Shown in pieces: positions 31,673 through 33,356 of a stretch of 33,356 nucleotides of DNA. The DNA is from Bacteroidaceae bacterium (lineage in GTDB: Bacteria > Bacteroidota > Bacteroidia > Bacteroidales > Bacteroidaceae): positions 1-33,356 of the forward strand of contig JAILPK010000019.1 of NCBI GenBank assembly GCA_024699495.1, in the 5' to 3' direction. The position numbers were made by a program, and so were the translations under genes. The notes beneath the pieces were generated by a model, which saw only the letters and a list, made by a program, of their open reading frames with translations, was not told the DNA's origin and made no database searches. Within the stretch, counting starts at the first letter, position 1. Every line of letters starts with the position of its first letter.

Positions 31673-33064
31673 ATGAACACAGATTCTATCTGCGCTTTGG
31701 CCACACCCGTTGGCGGGGCTATTGCAGTAATAAGACTGTCGGGAGGACGAGCCCTGGATATCCTCGCAAAAATATTCCGGAGTCGCTCTTTCTCAACACT
31801 GCAGATTGAAAACCTCCCTACCCGCTCGCTGCATTACGGGCACATCGTAGATGCAACATCCTCTGAGGAAGAGATAATAGACGAAGTTCTCGTATCTGTC
31901 TTTCGTTCACCGAATAGTTACACTGGTGAAGACTCTGCAGAAATTTCATCTCACGGCAGCAGATATATAACTGCGAAAATTATTGAAACACTTATAAGAA
32001 ATGGAGCCAGACAGGCTAACCCCGGTGAATTCACACAAAGAGCATTTCTGAATGGTAAAATGGACCTCAGCCAGGCCGAAGCAGTAGCTGATTTGATAGC
32101 CTCCGCCAATCGCGCAACTCATCGTATTGCAATCAGCCAGCTGCGGGGACATTTTTCTTCTGAATTGAGTCTTTTACGCGAGAAACTTCTCAGACTCACG
32201 TCACTCCTCGAATTAGAGCTGGATTTTTCTGATCATGAGGACCTGGAGTTTGCGGACCGCTCAGAACTCCTTTCTCTAGCCAAGCAGATTGACGAACGAA
32301 TATGCACCCTGGCATCGTCTTTCGAAACCGGGCAAGCCCTTAAAAATGGGATCCCCGTTGCTATAGTCGGAAAGACCAATGTCGGTAAGAGTACGTTGCT
32401 AAACCGCCTCCTCCGGGATGACAGGGCAATTGTTTCAGATATTCACGGTACCACACGCGACACAATAGAAGACACAATTGACATCCGAGACGTAACATTC
32501 CGCTTCATAGACACCGCAGGCATTCGCGACACCTCGGATTCTGTTGAACAAATCGGTATCCAGCGCACCTTCGCAGCCATAGAAAAAGCAAGCATCATAC
32601 TGTGGCTTACTGACCAAGAGCCAAGCTCTGAAGAGAAAACCGAAATGATAAAACGATGCAATGGGAAATCTATGATTATCGCGCGTAACAAAATCGACCT
32701 GAACAAAAGCCCCATAGCCAATTCCATTCAGATTGACAACAAGGTATTTCCAATAGTAAATCTTTCGGCCAAATACGACTCCAACCTTAACCTCCTCGAG
32801 TCTGCAATCTATTCTGCTGCTAATATTCCCACACTCACCGACTCAGACATCATTGTTACTTCTGCTCGTCATTATGAAGCATTACTGCGGGCACACACCA
32901 GCATCTCCCGTGTAATTGACGGCCTAAAACAACAATTAAGTGGCGACCTCATCGCAGAAAACCTCAGATTTACCCTCACACATCTTGCCGACATCACAGG
33001 AGGCGCTATCACACCTCAAGAAACGCTTTCTAACATATTCAGTCACTTCTGCGTGGGCAAGTAG
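31673..33064 (+). CDS. mnmE: tRNA modification GTPase MnmE
   Basis: With MnmG it makes the 5-carboxymethylaminomethyl group on wobble uridine of several tRNAs. The 463 residues have an N-terminal folate-binding domain (ICALATPVGGAIAVIRLSGG), a central helical domain, and an inserted G domain with VGKTNVGKSTLLN (G1), GTTRDT (G2), DTAGIRDT (G3) and ARNKIDL (G4). It ends FCVGK, with valine where CIGK is usual; the functional cysteine is kept. The ATG at 31673 replaces an upstream TTG (31655). It is 120 bases after the DMT gene, with no clear promoter in between. Confidence 0.97.
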   Translation: MNTDSICALATPVGGAIAVIRLSGGRALDILAKIFRSRSFSTLQIENLPTRSLHYGHIVDATSSEEEIIDEVLVSVFRSPNSYTGEDSAEISSHGSRYITAKIIETLIRNGARQANPGEFTQRAFLNGKMDLSQAEAVADLIASANRATHRIAISQLRGHFSSELSLLREKLLRLTSLLELELDFSDHEDLEFADRSELLSLAKQIDERICTLASSFETGQALKNGIPVAIVGKTNVGKSTLLNRLLRDDRAIVSDIHGTTRDTIEDTIDIRDVTFRFIDTAGIRDTSDSVEQIGIQRTFAAIEKASIILWLTDQEPSSEEKTEMIKRCNGKSMIIARNKIDLNKSPIANSIQIDNKVFPIVNLSAKYDSNLNLLESAIYSAANIPTLTDSDIIVTSARHYEALLRAHTSISRVIDGLKQQLSGDLIAENLRFTLTHLADITGGAITPQETLSNIFSHFCVGK

Positions 33065-33356
33065 ATTACAACTAATTGATACACAGGCTATTATATCGTT
33101 TTGTTAGGGTATTTTAACAAGTAAATAAGAATTAATCAAGATTAAATGTAATTACCTATAGGTCAGCAGATTAACACATTTGCTAATCAAGTTTTATTAT
33201 TACATTCTGCATAAGATTTCGTCAGAAGTGATGGAAAAAACATTCAAAAATCTGCAAATATCTGAGACTCATTTTCAGGGTTGTTTACACCCCATATTTG
33301 CAGATGTTTGCAGATTCTAAAATCGCATCAATTCATAGAATGCTCTTAGCGATATT
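33065..33356. other. Repeat-containing intergenic end of window
   Basis: No gene of convincing length is seen in these 292 bases, and no terminator for mnmE is evident. The first 180 bases are AT-rich with nothing recognised. The rest holds the inverted and direct repeats listed separately. The region is cut by the window edge, so a gene could start just beyond it. Confidence 0.6.
33250..33315. repeat. Inverted and direct ATCTGCAAA repeats downstream of mnmE
   Basis: ATCTGCAAATAT (33250-33261) is the exact reverse complement of ATATTTGCAGAT (33294-33305). TTTGCAGAT is repeated directly at 33297-33305 and 33307-33315. A small GGGT/ACCC hairpin (33278-33281 with 33289-33292) lies between the arms. 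Such mixed-orientation short repeats resemble recombinase or replication-protein binding sites, but no integrase gene is visible in the window. Confidence 0.8.

Noticed and set aside
33231..33320. 29-codon frame starting with ATG in the terminal repeats
   Set aside because: Very short and spans the inverted repeat; no motif or upstream signal.
1..33356. tRNA, rRNA genes, CRISPR arrays and insertion sequences
   Set aside because: I looked in every intergenic stretch and saw no cloverleaf, rRNA segment, spacer-repeat array or transposase. A covariance-model search could still find a small RNA.

Overview
The window reads as chromosomal DNA of a Bacteroidales bacterium, probably Prevotella-like; the genus is a guess. 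Evidence: most promoters that can be recognised follow the Bacteroidetes pattern (TTTG or TTG, about 19-20 bases, then TAnnTTTG); the genes mostly lack Shine-Dalgarno sites; and several genes are typical of the phylum: a GT3-type glycogen synthase, the lipoprotein TamL, the ssb-gldE pair, a one-polypeptide NfnA-NfnB fusion, and a short Crp-type regulator. The content is mostly housekeeping. No phage, CRISPR array, insertion sequence or complete mobile element is visible.

Layout. (1) 1-1913: a GAPDH gene with Firmicutes-like sequence, codon use and a strong Shine-Dalgarno site, its terminator, then about 420 bp of two tandem-repeat arrays. (2) 1914-6239, minus strand: glycogen phosphorylase and glycogen synthase, with a divergent small secreted protein. 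(3) 6954-9080: a Na+/Ca2+ antiporter, a small four-cysteine protein and the MBL-fold nuclease WalJ. (4) 9178-16387, minus strand: a compact likely operon of Na+/phosphate cotransporter, lepA, a Crp-type regulator, a SPOUT RNA methyltransferase and TamL, with overlapping or nearly touching genes. (5) 16580-18245: ssb and gldE, divergent from region 4 across a promoter region that holds a perfect inverted repeat. (6) 18606-20840: a redox-stress cluster of thioredoxin-type glutathione peroxidase, a bacterioferritin-like protein lacking both diiron histidines, a PNPOx-fold flavoprotein, a 58-residue winged-helix protein, then an OhrR-type peroxide sensor. The peroxidase promoter carries two copies of an operator-like palindrome. 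(7) 21081-22682: acyl-ACP thioesterase and a flavodoxin-family protein with a cysteine cluster. (8) 22840-33064: rplU-rpmA, menA and a CPBP protease, serS, the NfnAB fusion, a PD40 protein, uridine phosphorylase, a small DMT-type membrane protein and mnmE. The window ends in a repeat-rich intergenic stretch.

How the genes work together. Glycogen synthase and phosphorylase build and break down storage glucan, and GAPDH serves glycolysis. The peroxidase cluster with OhrR looks like a self-contained peroxide-response unit and is the best candidate for an undescribed local system. MenA (menaquinone) and the Nfn fusion (NADH/NADPH/ferredoxin balance) belong to anaerobic energy metabolism. rplU, rpmA, serS, lepA, mnmE and the methyltransferase serve translation.

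Several starts were moved downstream of the longest open frame. In walJ, the phosphate transporter gene and serS, the upstream TTG codon lies inside the promoter -7 element and cannot be in the mRNA. Everything here was read by eye; no homology search or folding program was run.
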